Positions 17,096 to 27,256 are shown, counted from the first letter of the stretch. The stretch: 64,000 bases of DNA from JADFNB01 sp036397455 (GCA_036397455.1 DASWIX010000004.1:19581-83580); one strand, 5' to 3'. Numbers and translations: made by a program. The notes: generated from the sequence alone by a model not told the origin.

Positions 17096-19180
17096 ATGTT
17101 GAGACACATCGAACGACCATTCGCCGACCGTCCGTACCGTATGGAGACCGGGCGTATGGCGAAACAGGCGGCAGGCAGCGCGGTCATTCAGCACGGCGAC
17201 ACGATGGTCATCGCCGCCGTCACCGTTTCCAACCGACAGTCGCATCTCCCCTTCTTTCCCCTGACGGTCGAGTTTCGCGAAAAGACGTACGCCGCCGGGA
17301 AGTTTCCGGGGGGATTCATCAAACGCGAGGGTCGTCTGAGCGACGACGAGACGCTCGCGTGTCGCATGATCGACCGATCCATCCGGCCGCTGTTCCCCAA
17401 GGGCTTCCAGAACGAGGTCCAGGTCTTCGTCTACGTCGTGTCGGCCGACCAGGAAAACGACGCCGACGTCCTCGGCCTGACGGCCGCCTCGCTGGCCCTT
17501 TCGCTCTCGACCATCCCATGGTCCGGTCCCATTGCGGGGGTCCGCGTGGGACGGGTGAACGGGTCGTGGGTGTTGAATCCGACCTTCCGTGACCTGGAAG
17601 AGAGCGACATCGACATGGTCGTGGCCGGATCGGCCGACTCCCTGATGATGGTCGAGGGCGGGGCGCTGGAACTGTCGGAGGAAGACATCGTGGACGCGCT
17701 GGCGGCCGCTCAGGAAGGAATCGCCGAGCTGGTCGCGATGCAGCAGGAGATCATCGGGCCCAGCCCTATCAGCAAGATGGCGTGGTCGGTGGACGAGGGA
17801 CCGGAGGGACTGCAGGAGCGCATCGAGGCGATGGTGGGCGACCGCATGGCCGAGGCGCTCGACACACCGGAAAAGGGCCAACGCGCCGAAGCCCTGTCGG
17901 CGTTACGCGCCTCGGTCGTCGAGGAGCTGACCGAAGAGTTTCCGGACGATCTCAAGCACGTCCGTTCCATCGTGGACGACATGGAAGCCAGCACGATGCG
18001 CTCGCAGGTCCTCGAGCGCGGCGAACGCGTGGACGGGCGTGACCTCGCAACGGTCCGGCCGATTAGCTGCGAGGTGGGGCTCCTGCCCCGGGCGCACGGC
18101 TCGGCGCTGTTTACGCGCGGTCAGACACAGGCGTTGGTGAGCGTCACGCTCGGCAGCGTGCGGGACGAGCAACGGATCGACAACATCGATCTCGCCCAGG
18201 AAACCACCAAGAGTTTCATGCTGCATTACAACTTCCCGCCGTTCTGCACGGGGGAAGTGAAGATGGTGCGGGGAACGTCCCGACGCGAAATCGGGCACGG
18301 GACGCTGGCCGAGCGCGCGTTACAGGCCCTGCTGCCCGAGTACGAGGCGTTCCCCTATACGATCCGCGTCGTGTCCGAGATCCTGGAGTCCAACGGATCG
18401 TCCTCGATGGCGTCGGTGTGCGGCGGCTCGATGGCGTTGATGGACGCGGGCGTGCCGATGAAGGCACCATGTGCCGGGGTGGCGATGGGCTTGATCAAGG
18501 AAGGCGACAAGGTCGCCGTGCTCACCGACATTCTCGGGAGCGAAGATCACCTCGGCGACATGGACTTCAAGGTAGCCGGCACGCGTGACGGCATCACGTC
18601 GATCCAGATGGATATCAAGGTCCAGGGCCTCGACCCGAAGATCCTGCGCGACGCCTTGCAGCAGGCCAAGCGCGGCCGTCTGCACATTCTCGACGTCATG
18701 GCCGAGACGCTGGCGGAGCCGCGGCCCGCGATGTCCCGGTACGCGCCGCGGATCATCACGATCCAGATCCGTCCGGACAAGATCGGCGATGTGATCGGGC
18801 CCAAGGGCAAGGTCATCCGTGGCATTCAGGAAGAGACTGGCGCCGAGCTCAATGTCGACGATACCGGCCTGATCACGATCTCCGCCGTGGACGGCCAAGC
18901 CGGGGAACGCGCCCGCGACATGATCGCCGGGTTGGTGCAGGAGCCCGAGGTGGGTCAGGTCTACGAAGGCATCGTCAAGAGCACGACGGCGTTTGGCGCG
19001 TTCGTGGAGATCCTGCCCGGAACCGAAGGACTGCTGCACATCTCGGAGTTGGCCCACGGCCGCACGGAACGCACCGAAGACGTGGTCAAGAAGGGTGACC
19101 ACGTGAAGGTGAAGCTCCTCGAGGTCGATGGCCGCGGCAAGATGCGCCTGTCCCGAAAGGCCTTGATCGAGCAGGACTGA
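17096..19180 (+). CDS. pnp: Polynucleotide phosphorylase
   Basis: Phosphorolytic 3'-5' exoribonuclease of the RNA degradosome, 694 aa. Domains in order are the first RNase PH domain (about residues 5-215), an alpha-helical linker, the second RNase PH domain (about 300-540), a KH domain with IGDVIGPKGKVIRGIQEETG near residue 562, and an S1 domain with GQVYEGIVKSTTAFGAFVEI near residue 621. The start at 17096 (MLRHIERPF) fits the family; an upstream in-frame start adds nine unconserved residues. The next gene follows after 5 bp. Confidence 0.96.
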   Translation: MLRHIERPFADRPYRMETGRMAKQAAGSAVIQHGDTMVIAAVTVSNRQSHLPFFPLTVEFREKTYAAGKFPGGFIKREGRLSDDETLACRMIDRSIRPLFPKGFQNEVQVFVYVVSADQENDADVLGLTAASLALSLSTIPWSGPIAGVRVGRVNGSWVLNPTFRDLEESDIDMVVAGSADSLMMVEGGALELSEEDIVDALAAAQEGIAELVAMQQEIIGPSPISKMAWSVDEGPEGLQERIEAMVGDRMAEALDTPEKGQRAEALSALRASVVEELTEEFPDDLKHVRSIVDDMEASTMRSQVLERGERVDGRDLATVRPISCEVGLLPRAHGSALFTRGQTQALVSVTLGSVRDEQRIDNIDLAQETTKSFMLHYNFPPFCTGEVKMVRGTSRREIGHGTLAERALQALLPEYEAFPYTIRVVSEILESNGSSSMASVCGGSMALMDAGVPMKAPCAGVAMGLIKEGDKVAVLTDILGSEDHLGDMDFKVAGTRDGITSIQMDIKVQGLDPKILRDALQQAKRGRLHILDVMAETLAEPRPAMSRYAPRIITIQIRPDKIGDVIGPKGKVIRGIQEETGAELNVDDTGLITISAVDGQAGERARDMIAGLVQEPEVGQVYEGIVKSTTAFGAFVEILPGTEGLLHISELAHGRTERTEDVVKKGDHVKVKLLEVDGRGKMRLSRKALIEQD

Positions 19181-19185
19181 TCCCG

Positions 19186-20436
19186 GTGCGCACCATCACG
19201 CTCGGTCCGGGGCTGTCCCGCACCGACGCCGAAAACGGCGTGACCGTCCTGTCCGAAGCGCTTCCGGCCGTCCGGTCCGTTGCCGTTGGCATCTGGGTCC
19301 GGGCGGCTTCGGCGCATGAGGACCGTGCGAAGATGGGCGTGTCCCATCTCCTCGAGCACATGGTCTTCAAAGGGACGGCACGGCGCAGCGCGCGCGATAT
19401 CGCGCTGGAGCTCGAAGTGCGCGGCGGCTCGCTCGACGCCTTCACGTCACGCGATCACACATCCTACCAGGCCCGGGTGCTCGATGAGGACCTTGGGCGG
19501 GCACTCGATGTTCTGACCGACATCGTCCGGCACCCGACGCTGACCGACAGCGATCTGGAGTTGGAACGGAAAGTGGTGCTGGAAGAGATCAGCACCGTCG
19601 ATGACACGCCCGACGACCTGGTCTTCGACCTCCACGCCGGGACGCTGTGGCCGGACCATCCGTACGGGTACCCGATCCTGGGGACCCGAGAGACGGTTGG
19701 CGCCCTCGCGGGTGACGATCTGCGGGCCCTCCACGGGCGGGCGTACCACCCGCGGCACGTGGTGATCGCGGCGGCCGGGAGCATCGACCACGAGATCCTG
19801 CTCAAGCTGCTCACCAAGAATGGCTGGTTCACCGACGAGGCGGGGCCCGAACCGTGGCCGGTCCTCCCGGTGCCGCCAGCCCAGCGCGTTGTCCGCCGAG
19901 TGGACCGTGAGACGGCGCAGACCCACATCGTGTTGGGGACCGATACGATGCCCTACGGCGACGAGCGCCGCTATGCGCTGGTCCTGTTGAACACGGTGCT
20001 CGGGGGCGGGATGTCGAGCCGGTTGTTCCAGACGGTTCGCGAGCAGTTGGGATTGGCGTATTCCGTGTACACATTTCAGTCGTTCTACCGGCAGGGCGGC
20101 GTGACCGGCATCTACGTGGGCACGCATCCGTCCCAGGCGGAGCGCGCGATGGACGCGATCCGCCATGAGTTGCAGGTGATGGCGCGTGACGGACTGAGCC
20201 CCTCAGGATTGGCGGAAGCGAAGCAGCAGGTGAAGGGACAGGTGACCCTGTCGCTCGAGAGCCCCGGGACGCGGATGCATCGGCTGGCGGGTTTTCCGTT
20301 GCACGACCAACCGTTCCGGAGTATCGAGGACATGCTGCGGGCGGTCGAGGCCGTGGAACGGGACGAGGTCGCCGCGGTCGCGGCGGAATTTCTCGATCCC
20401 GAGCGCCAGGCCGTCGTGTGGCTGGGCCCGAACTAA
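19186..20436 (+). CDS. M16 zinc metallopeptidase
   Basis: Pitrilysin/mitochondrial-processing-peptidase family protease, 416 aa, starting at GTG 5 bp after pnp. The inverted zinc motif HLLEH (H54, E57, H58) is intact, and a downstream glutamate is supplied by VVLEEISTVDD. The C half carries the R/Y pair seen in the family in SSRLFQTVREQLGLAYSVY. Such genes commonly follow pnp. The substrate is unknown; processing of short peptides is typical of the family. Confidence 0.9.
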   Translation: MRTITLGPGLSRTDAENGVTVLSEALPAVRSVAVGIWVRAASAHEDRAKMGVSHLLEHMVFKGTARRSARDIALELEVRGGSLDAFTSRDHTSYQARVLDEDLGRALDVLTDIVRHPTLTDSDLELERKVVLEEISTVDDTPDDLVFDLHAGTLWPDHPYGYPILGTRETVGALAGDDLRALHGRAYHPRHVVIAAAGSIDHEILLKLLTKNGWFTDEAGPEPWPVLPVPPAQRVVRRVDRETAQTHIVLGTDTMPYGDERRYALVLLNTVLGGGMSSRLFQTVREQLGLAYSVYTFQSFYRQGGVTGIYVGTHPSQAERAMDAIRHELQVMARDGLSPSGLAEAKQQVKGQVTLSLESPGTRMHRLAGFPLHDQPFRSIEDMLRAVEAVERDEVAAVAAEFLDPERQAVVWLGPN

Positions 20437-20462
20437 CCAACATCTAGACGCGCGAGAGTCCG

Positions 20463-21575
20463 ATGATCGTAGGCGTGCCGAAGGAGATCAAGACCAACGA
20501 GAACCGGGTAGCGCTCGTGCCGGCCGGTGCGGAAACACTGGTCGGGATGGGACACACGGTGCTCGTCGAGCAGAGCGCCGGGGACGGCAGCGGGTTTTCC
20601 GATCACGAGTATGCCGCGGTCGGTGCCACGCTCGTGCCGAATGTGGAGGATGTCTGGGCGCGGGCGGAGATGATCATCAAGGTCAAGGAGCCCATCGAGC
20701 CGGAATGGCCGCGCATGCGGCCCGACCAGGTCATCTTCACGTACTTTCATTTCGCCGCGGCGGACGATGTCACCCGGGCGGTCATCACGTCGGGTTGCAT
20801 CGCGATCGCCTACGAGACGGTGCAGCTCGCTTCCGGCGAGCTGCCGCTGCTGACGCCGATGAGCGAGGTGGCGGGCCGGATGGCGGTGCAGGAGGGCGCC
20901 AAGTACCTGGAGCGGCTGATGGGGGGGCGTGGCATCCTGTTGGGAGGCGTCCCCGGGGTCATGCCGGCCGAGGTGCTGATCATCGGCGGCGGCGTGGTGG
21001 GCGCGAACGCCGCCAAGATCGCGGCCGGGATGGGGGCGCACGTCACCATCCTCGATCTGTCACTCGACCGGCTGCGGTATTTGGCCGATGTGATGCCGGC
21101 CAACGTCGACGTGATCTATTCGAACCGGCACAACCTGCTCGAGCAGCTCCAGAAGGCCGACCTGGTGATCGGCGCGGTGTTAGTGCCGGGCGCGAAAGCG
21201 CCGAAACTGGTGCGGCGCGACGACCTGGCATTGATGAAAAACGGCGCGGTGATCGTGGACGTCGCCGTCGACCAGGGCGGCTGCATCGAAACGATCAAGC
21301 CGACCACGCATGAGGAGCCGACCTATGTAGTCGACGGCGTCGTGCATTACGCGGTGGCCAACATGCCCGGCGGGGTACCGCGCACGTCGACGCTCGCGCT
21401 CACGAACGCCACGTTCCCGTACGCCCTGCGGTTGGCGAAGCACGGGTGGCAGACGGCCTGTCGTGAGGACCGCGCCCTCGCCCTCGGCCTCAACATCGTG
21501 CGGGGGAAGGTGGTTTATCCGGGGGTGGCGGAAGCGTTCGCGATGGACCTGACCGAGGTGTCCTCGGTCCTGTAA
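20463..21575 (+). CDS. ald: Alanine dehydrogenase
   Basis: NAD-dependent interconversion of L-alanine with pyruvate and ammonia. It has 370 aa, the normal length. Signatures are VGVPKEIKTNENRVALVPAG at the N-terminus, the K-x-KEP motif in IIKVKEPIEPEW, the catalytic-site TYFHFAAA, and the Rossmann motif LIIGGGVVGANAAKIAAGMG near residue 170. It stands alone, 26 bp after the peptidase and ahead of the mreB promoter. Confidence 0.95.
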   Translation: MIVGVPKEIKTNENRVALVPAGAETLVGMGHTVLVEQSAGDGSGFSDHEYAAVGATLVPNVEDVWARAEMIIKVKEPIEPEWPRMRPDQVIFTYFHFAAADDVTRAVITSGCIAIAYETVQLASGELPLLTPMSEVAGRMAVQEGAKYLERLMGGRGILLGGVPGVMPAEVLIIGGGVVGANAAKIAAGMGAHVTILDLSLDRLRYLADVMPANVDVIYSNRHNLLEQLQKADLVIGAVLVPGAKAPKLVRRDDLALMKNGAVIVDVAVDQGGCIETIKPTTHEEPTYVVDGVVHYAVANMPGGVPRTSTLALTNATFPYALRLAKHGWQTACREDRALALGLNIVRGKVVYPGVAEAFAMDLTEVSSVL

Positions 21576-21598
21576 CGAGAAAGGCGTATCTCCGCATC

Positions 21599-21627
21599 TT
21601 GTCATAACTTACAGCATCCGTTATAGT
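21599..21627 (+). promoter_or_regulatory. Sigma-70-type promoter for mreBCD-mrdA-rodA
   Basis: TTGTCA at 21599-21604, 17 bp, then TATAGT at 21622-21627. This is one of the best promoter matches in the window, in an unusually AT-rich patch about 70 bp before the mreB start. Confidence 0.75.
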
Positions 21628-21700
21628 TGATGCGCTTTTGCAACGATCGGCGCGGCGAGGCGACTCCGTCTCCCTGATTCCTCACCACAACCGAGTGCGC

Positions 21701-22738
21701 ATGCGCTGGCCCAAGCTCAAGTTCGGCACATTCCTGCCCGCCAATGAGATCGCGGTGGATCTCGGCACGTCCAACACGCTGATCTACGTGCGGGGCGAGG
21801 GCATTGTGCTCAATGAGCCGTCGGTGGTCGCGATGGAAAAGGGCTCCGGCAAGGTCCTCGGCATCGGGCTCGAAGCGAAGCGCATGCTCGGCCGCACGCC
21901 GGACGGCATACTCGCCGTGCGTCCGTTGAAGGACGGGGTGATCGCCGACTTCGACGTCACGGAGAAGATGCTGCGCTACTTCCTGTCGTCGATCATCAAC
22001 AAGCACGTGTTTCGGGTCAAGCCCAAGGTGGTGGTATGCGTCCCCAGCGGCATCACCGAGGTCGAGAAGCGGGCGGTGCGCGACAGCGCCCAATCGGCCG
22101 GGGCCAAAGAGGTATACATGGTGGCCGAACCGATGGCGGCGGCGATCGGGGTCGGGCTACCGGTCGAGACACCGACCGGCAACATGGTGATCGATATCGG
22201 GGGCGGGACGACCGAGATCGCCGTCATCGCGCTGTCCGGCATCGTGAGCGACACGTCGATTCGGACGGGCGGCGACGAAATGGACCAGGCGATCGTCCAG
22301 TTCATGCGCAAGAACTACAACCTGCTCATCGGCGAGCCGACCGCCGAGGGAATCAAGATCCAGATCGGGACGGCCGCACCGGTCGGCGACGAGAGCGAAA
22401 TGGAGGCCAAGGGGCGCGACCTCGTTTCCGGCATCCCCAAGGTGGTCCGCGTGCATTCGAGTGAAATCCGCGAGGCGATTCAGGAACCGATTCAGCAGAT
22501 CGTCGATGCGGTACGCCGCGCGCTGGAGATCACGCCACCGGAGTTGGCGAGTGACATCGTGGACCGCGGGATCGTGATGGCGGGCGGCGGCTCGCTGATC
22601 CGCGGGCTCGATGTTCTGCTGTCACAGGAGACCTCGTTGCCCATTCGCGTCGACGAAGATCCGCTGACGTGCGTCGTACGCGGTACGGGTCGCATCCTCG
22701 ACGACCCCGAGAAGTACCGCACCGTGCTCTCGACGTAG
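21701..22738 (+). CDS. mreB: Rod-shape protein MreB
   Basis: Actin-like cytoskeletal ATPase that directs lateral wall synthesis, 345 aa. Actin-fold phosphate loops are DLGTSNTLIYVRG and DIGGGTTEIAVIALSG, and the connecting region has EPMAAAIGVGLP. The ATG at 21701 (MRWPK) fits the family; the frame is open to a TTG at 21638, but that sits at the transcription start. It leads mreC-mreD-mrdA-rodA, the complete elongasome core, with overlapping genes downstream. Confidence 0.95.
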   Translation: MRWPKLKFGTFLPANEIAVDLGTSNTLIYVRGEGIVLNEPSVVAMEKGSGKVLGIGLEAKRMLGRTPDGILAVRPLKDGVIADFDVTEKMLRYFLSSIINKHVFRVKPKVVVCVPSGITEVEKRAVRDSAQSAGAKEVYMVAEPMAAAIGVGLPVETPTGNMVIDIGGGTTEIAVIALSGIVSDTSIRTGGDEMDQAIVQFMRKNYNLLIGEPTAEGIKIQIGTAAPVGDESEMEAKGRDLVSGIPKVVRVHSSEIREAIQEPIQQIVDAVRRALEITPPELASDIVDRGIVMAGGGSLIRGLDVLLSQETSLPIRVDEDPLTCVVRGTGRILDDPEKYRTVLST

Positions 22739-22750
22739 CGGGGGCACGCG

Positions 22751-23581
22751 GTGCCCGACCGGTTCACGTCGCGTTGGGATACGCTCGCGTTTGTCGGGTG
22801 CCTGCTGGTTTCCATGATTGCCCGCGTCACGCCCGAACCGATCCAGACGCGCGTCGCGTCCGCGGTTCGGGGATCGCTGCTCGCCCCCCTCCTCGCGGTG
22901 CAACGGCAGGCCGAGTTGTTCAAGACCTCACGCGCACGATCGGCGGCGCTGGTGACGCAGCGTGACGACGCCGCGCGTTCGGCCCTCGACATCGAATCCG
23001 TCCGCGAGGAGAACCTCCGTCTCCGGCGTCTGCTCGGACTACACGAGCGGTTGTCGGTACCACACGTGTCGGCGGAGGTCCTGCACCAGTCCAGCCCGGT
23101 CGACGGGCTGACGCTGCTCCTGGCGGCGGGATCGGACGCGGGTGTACGACCGATGTCACCCATCCTCACGCCCGACGGGCTGCTCGGCGTCGTGCGTAGC
23201 GTCGATCGCGATCACGCGGTAGCGGTCATCTGGCCGCACCCCGACTTCCGGGCGGGCGCGATGACGGAGGACGGGGAGGCGTTCGGCATTGTCGCGCCGT
23301 CCAACGCCGGCGGGCGGGGACGCCTGTTACTCGAATTGCACGGCGTGCCGTACCTGAAGGTCCTCCAGCCCGGGACCCGGCTCTACACCGCCGGGTTCGG
23401 CGAGGTGTACCCGCGGGGTATCCCGATTGGCCGCGTGCTGGCGATCGCCGACGAGACCGTAGGACTGGCGCGGAGCTATCTCGTCGAGCCCGCGGCGCAC
23501 CCGGCGTCGGTCGCGCACGTCATCATCCTGCTTCGACCGCGTGGGGACCTTGCCGACGCGTTCGTGGAGCCCGGCTCGTGA
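22751..23581 (+). CDS. mreC: Rod-shape protein MreC
   Basis: Membrane-anchored periplasmic scaffold that activates PBP2 and RodA, 276 aa, starting at GTG. One N-terminal transmembrane helix (about residues 11-28) is followed by a coiled coil (about 45-100, with ESVREENLRLRRLLGL) and the beta-barrel domain, which includes GLLGVVRSVDRDHA and YTAGFGEVYPRGIPIGRV. The stop overlaps mreD as GTGA. Confidence 0.93.
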   Translation: MPDRFTSRWDTLAFVGCLLVSMIARVTPEPIQTRVASAVRGSLLAPLLAVQRQAELFKTSRARSAALVTQRDDAARSALDIESVREENLRLRRLLGLHERLSVPHVSAEVLHQSSPVDGLTLLLAAGSDAGVRPMSPILTPDGLLGVVRSVDRDHAVAVIWPHPDFRAGAMTEDGEAFGIVAPSNAGGRGRLLLELHGVPYLKVLQPGTRLYTAGFGEVYPRGIPIGRVLAIADETVGLARSYLVEPAAHPASVAHVIILLRPRGDLADAFVEPGS

Positions 23582-24072
23582 GACGGTCGATCGACTACGG
23601 CCTGCTCACGGTCGTCGCGTTGCTCATCGTCCTGCACTTTGCGCTGCGTCCCTGGCTGGGAAGTCCGCGCGCGGCGCCCGATTTCCTGTTGCTCGCGTTG
23701 TTGGTGTACGCCATCCAGGCGCGGCCCGGTGCGGCCGCGATCGCCGGGTTCGTCGTGGGAATCCTGAGCGATGCGCTGACGCCGGTCGCCTTCGGCTCGG
23801 GGATGCTTGCCTACACCGTTGTCGGCTATCTCGCCGCGTGGGGTAAAGCGATCTTCTTTGCCGAGAACCTGGTGGTGATGGCGGGGTTCTTCTTTGCCGG
23901 AACCGTCGTCCGGGACGTGTTGGTCCTGTTGTGGGGCGGCCAGGTGACGGGCGGCGCCTTGCTCTGGCAACTCGGCGTATGGACCCTGCTCAAGGGGCTC
24001 ACCACCGCGGTGGTGGGGGTCGGCGCGCTGCTCGTGTTCCGTAACTGGTTGCACGTGAGGTTGCGCGAGTGA
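23578..24072 (+). CDS. mreD: Rod-shape protein MreD
   Basis: Small integral membrane partner of MreC, 164 aa, with about five hydrophobic segments. Sequence conservation in MreD is low; the call rests on size, topology and its place between mreC and the PBP2 gene. GFVVGILSDALTPVAFGSGM resembles the conserved MreD GL-x-D segment. It starts at GTG and overlaps both neighbours by 4 bp. Confidence 0.85.
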   Translation: MRRSIDYGLLTVVALLIVLHFALRPWLGSPRAAPDFLLLALLVYAIQARPGAAAIAGFVVGILSDALTPVAFGSGMLAYTVVGYLAAWGKAIFFAENLVVMAGFFFAGTVVRDVLVLLWGGQVTGGALLWQLGVWTLLKGLTTAVVGVGALLVFRNWLHVRLRE

Positions 24073-25919
24073 CCTGGAACCATCCTCATGCGGTGGCACG
24101 GCGGGAGCAGGTCGCGCAGGTCCTCGTCGTCGCGGTGATCGCCGTACTCCTGGCCGCGTTCTTCCGCGCGCAGGTCCTCGCTACCAATCGGTACAGCCTG
24201 CAGTCCGAACAGAACCGCCTGCGCGCGGTCCCCATTTCCGCGCCACGGGGCGAGATCCTGGACCGACAGGGCCGCGTGCTGGTGGAGAACGTGCCGGGGT
24301 ACGCCGTCGCGCTGTTGGCAAGCTCGGTGGATTCCCTTCGCGCGGTGATGGACCGCATCACCCTGCTGATGCCGATCGACTCGGCCGCCCGCGCATCGGC
24401 GGTGCGCCGCTACGAACGCCGCCCGTTCGATCCCGTCACCATCAAACGCGATGTGCCATTCGAGACGATTTCCGCTATCGAAGAGCGCCGGGTCACGACG
24501 CCGGGACTCGTCATCCAGATTGAACCCAAACGTCACTATCCCGATGGGGCCACGCTGGCACACGTCCTGGGCTACGTCTCGGAAATCACCGAGGAAGAAC
24601 TGGCATCGGGTGCGTTCGACAACGCGAGGCTAAGCACGCAGGTGGGCCGCGAGGGCCTCGAGCGACAATACGACACGCGGTTGCGCGGCCGCGACGGACT
24701 CCGGTTCGTCGAGGTCGACGCGCGCGGCCGCACCGTGCGGGACGCCGGCGTCGCCCCCACGCTCGATGCCGAACAGGGCGAGACCATACGGACCACGATC
24801 GACGTCGATCTCCAGCGCTACGTTGCCGACGCCTTCCCGACCGGCAGACGTGGCGCGGTCGTCGTCCTCGATCCCCGTTCCGGCGAGATCCTGGCGATGC
24901 ACTCGGCGCCCTCCTTCGACCCGAACGTCTTCATCGGCGGCGTGGAACCGGCGTTCTGGGCGCAGCTCTCGACCGCGGAAGATCACCCCCTGCTCAACCG
25001 AGCGATCCAGGCCGGCTACCCGCCGGCGTCACCGTGGAAACTCCTCGTCGCCGCGATCGCGCTGAAACGCGGCGTGGTGACGATGAATGCGCGCATGCCG
25101 GTACCGTGTCGCGGGGGGCTGCAGTACTTCAACCGATTCTTCCGATGCTGGAAGCTCGATGGACATGGTGACCTCACGCTCGAGGAGGCCATCGCGTACT
25201 CGTGCGACGTCTATTTCTATCAACTGGGCCGATTGTTGGGACTCAACGCGCTCTTGCAGGAGGCCGGCGCGCTCGGCATGCACGACACCATCGGGGTCGA
25301 CCTCCCCGGTGAGCGCTCGTCGTTCTTCCCGGCGTCGGCGGAGTACTTCAACCGGCGGTACGGCCCGCGCGGGTGGACCAACGCGGTCACGCTGAACCTC
25401 GCGATCGGGCAGGGCGAGAATACGCAGACGCCGATCAACGTCGCGCACTTCTACGCGATGCTCGCCAATCCGAACGGGCGGGCGCCGGTGCCGTATCTCG
25501 TGGATCCGACCGGCGATTCCGGCCGCGATCTCGGCATGCGCCCGTCCGACCTGAGCGACCTGCGGCGCGCGCTGGTGTCGGTCGTCGAGTCAGGCACCGC
25601 GGTCGGCTCCCGCATCCAGGCGCTCAACATCGCGGGGAAGACCGGGACCGCGCAGAACGCCCATGGCGCCGCGCACGGGTGGTTCGTCGCCTTCGCGCCG
25701 GCGGACAACCCGCGCGTGGTCGTGGCCGCGATCGTGGAGTTCGCCGAACACGGCTCTCTGGTGGCACCGATGGTCACGAGCATTATCGCGCGGCATCTGC
25801 TGGGGCCGGGCGCGGTGCCGGACGCCAGTGAGATTCATCTCATCGTTCCCGCCGATTCCGCACCGGAGCCGGTGCCGATCCTCCCGGTCGATACGGCGCG
25901 CGCCGGGCCGACTCGATGA
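24069..25919 (+). CDS. mrdA: Penicillin-binding protein 2
   Basis: Peptidoglycan DD-transpeptidase of the elongasome, 616 aa, anchored by one N-terminal helix (about residues 17-35). The dimerisation/pedestal domain contains APRGEILDRQGRVL. Transpeptidase motifs are S321-P-W-K, S378-C-D and K524-T-G (GKTGTAQN). The S-x-D form is normal for PBP2. The residues around the active serine read PPASPWK where PPGSTFK is usual. The GTG start overlaps mreD, and the stop overlaps rodA (ATGA). Confidence 0.94.
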   Translation: MTWNHPHAVARREQVAQVLVVAVIAVLLAAFFRAQVLATNRYSLQSEQNRLRAVPISAPRGEILDRQGRVLVENVPGYAVALLASSVDSLRAVMDRITLLMPIDSAARASAVRRYERRPFDPVTIKRDVPFETISAIEERRVTTPGLVIQIEPKRHYPDGATLAHVLGYVSEITEEELASGAFDNARLSTQVGREGLERQYDTRLRGRDGLRFVEVDARGRTVRDAGVAPTLDAEQGETIRTTIDVDLQRYVADAFPTGRRGAVVVLDPRSGEILAMHSAPSFDPNVFIGGVEPAFWAQLSTAEDHPLLNRAIQAGYPPASPWKLLVAAIALKRGVVTMNARMPVPCRGGLQYFNRFFRCWKLDGHGDLTLEEAIAYSCDVYFYQLGRLLGLNALLQEAGALGMHDTIGVDLPGERSSFFPASAEYFNRRYGPRGWTNAVTLNLAIGQGENTQTPINVAHFYAMLANPNGRAPVPYLVDPTGDSGRDLGMRPSDLSDLRRALVSVVESGTAVGSRIQALNIAGKTGTAQNAHGAAHGWFVAFAPADNPRVVVAAIVEFAEHGSLVAPMVTSIIARHLLGPGAVPDASEIHLIVPADSAPEPVPILPVDTARAGPTR

Positions 25920-27157
25920 GCGCGCGCGGGATCGATCGGCCGTTGGTCGCTGCCGTGACCGTGCTGCTGGCGCTCGGGATCGCCACGCTCTACTCGGCGG
26001 GACAGACCGATGTACCGACCTTCGCGGCGCGGTTGTGGGAGCGGCAGCTCATCTTCGTGGCCGTCGGCGCGCTCGGTGCCGCCATCATCTTCCGGTTTTC
26101 GCCGCGGTTTCTGGAGTGGGCGACGCCGTTCACCTACGCGGTGGCGCTTGGAGCGCTCGCGCTCACCCTCGTGACGGGTACCGGCGCGGGGACGGCTGCC
26201 GGAACCAAGTCGTGGCTCGCGCTCGGCGGCGTGCGGATTGGGCAACCCTCCGAACTCGCCAAGCTCGCGACGATCCTGATGCTGGCACGCCACCTCGCCG
26301 GCCGACGTGACGCCCCGACTTCCCTGTGGGACCTTTGGCCGTCGTGTGCCATCATCGGCGTGCCGTTTGCCCTGGTCGCTCTCCAACCCGATCTCGGCAG
26401 CGCGATCGTGTTTCTCGCCATGCTGTTCGCGATGCTCTTCTGGGCCGGTGTCAATCCCTGGCTGCTCCTCTTATTGGCATCGCCGATTCTGAGCCTGTTG
26501 CTCGCGTTCTCGACTCTGTCCTGGGGCATCTGGATCGTCGCCATCACTCTCGTGTTGATCTGGCTCAGGCCCTACGTCCTCGAAGGCGTCGGTGTCTGGC
26601 TGGCCAACGTGGGGATGGGGGTGATGGCGCTGTCGTTGTGGAATCGCCTGGCGCCTTATCAGCAAAACCGGTTGCTGTCGTTTCTGAATCCGGAGATCGA
26701 CCCGCGCGCCACCGGATGGCACATCATTCAGTCCAAGGTCGCGATCGGATCGGGCGGGCTGTTTGGGAAGGGCTTTACGGAGGGAACGCAGAAACGCCTC
26801 GCGTTCATCCCGGAGCAAGCGACCGATTTCATCTACTCAGTCATCGGCGAAGAATTCGGATTTCTCGGCGTCCTCGTCACCCTGGCGCTGTTCGCGTGGT
26901 TCGTGACGGTCCTCGTCCGCATCGCGCGCCGCGCATCCGATCCGTACGCCTGCCTGCTCGTGTTCGGCATCGCGAGCCTGTTCTTCATCCACATGATCGA
27001 AAACGTCGGCATGACAATCGGTCTCATGCCCATCACCGGCATTCCGCTGCCGTTTTTCTCGTACGGCGGCTCGTTCATGCTCGTGTGCCTCACCTGCATC
27101 GGGATCGCATTCCGCATCGCCCGGGACTCACAGCGGGCGGGGTATATCGATCTGTAG
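25916..27157 (+). CDS. rodA: Peptidoglycan polymerase RodA
   Basis: SEDS-family glycosyltransferase that polymerises lipid II with PBP2 in lateral wall growth. It has 413 aa with about ten transmembrane helices. Family motifs are GTKSWLALGGVRIGQPSEL, ALQPDLGSAIVF, the loop ATGWHIIQSKVAIGSGGLFG, and the C-terminal GIPLPFFSYGGSFM. It ends the mre/rod operon. The 99-bp gap that follows contains a perfect 12-bp palindrome. Confidence 0.94.
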   Translation: MSARGIDRPLVAAVTVLLALGIATLYSAGQTDVPTFAARLWERQLIFVAVGALGAAIIFRFSPRFLEWATPFTYAVALGALALTLVTGTGAGTAAGTKSWLALGGVRIGQPSELAKLATILMLARHLAGRRDAPTSLWDLWPSCAIIGVPFALVALQPDLGSAIVFLAMLFAMLFWAGVNPWLLLLLASPILSLLLAFSTLSWGIWIVAITLVLIWLRPYVLEGVGVWLANVGMGVMALSLWNRLAPYQQNRLLSFLNPEIDPRATGWHIIQSKVAIGSGGLFGKGFTEGTQKRLAFIPEQATDFIYSVIGEEFGFLGVLVTLALFAWFVTVLVRIARRASDPYACLLVFGIASLFFIHMIENVGMTIGLMPITGIPLPFFSYGGSFMLVCLTCIGIAFRIARDSQRAGYIDL

Positions 27158-27184
27158 ACGGCCGATACACGTGGACCGGCAATC

Positions 27185-27196
27185 GGCAACGTTGCC
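27185..27196. promoter_or_regulatory. 12-bp perfect palindrome before accD
   Basis: GGCAACGTTGCC, in the rodA-accD gap about 60 bp before the accD ATG. It may be a regulator binding site; no regulator is identified. Confidence 0.3.
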
Positions 27197-27256
27197 ATCT
27201 AGCGCCCACCCTCTGACCACCGCAGATTTCGTCCTCCCGGGGGAGAATCCAGACGC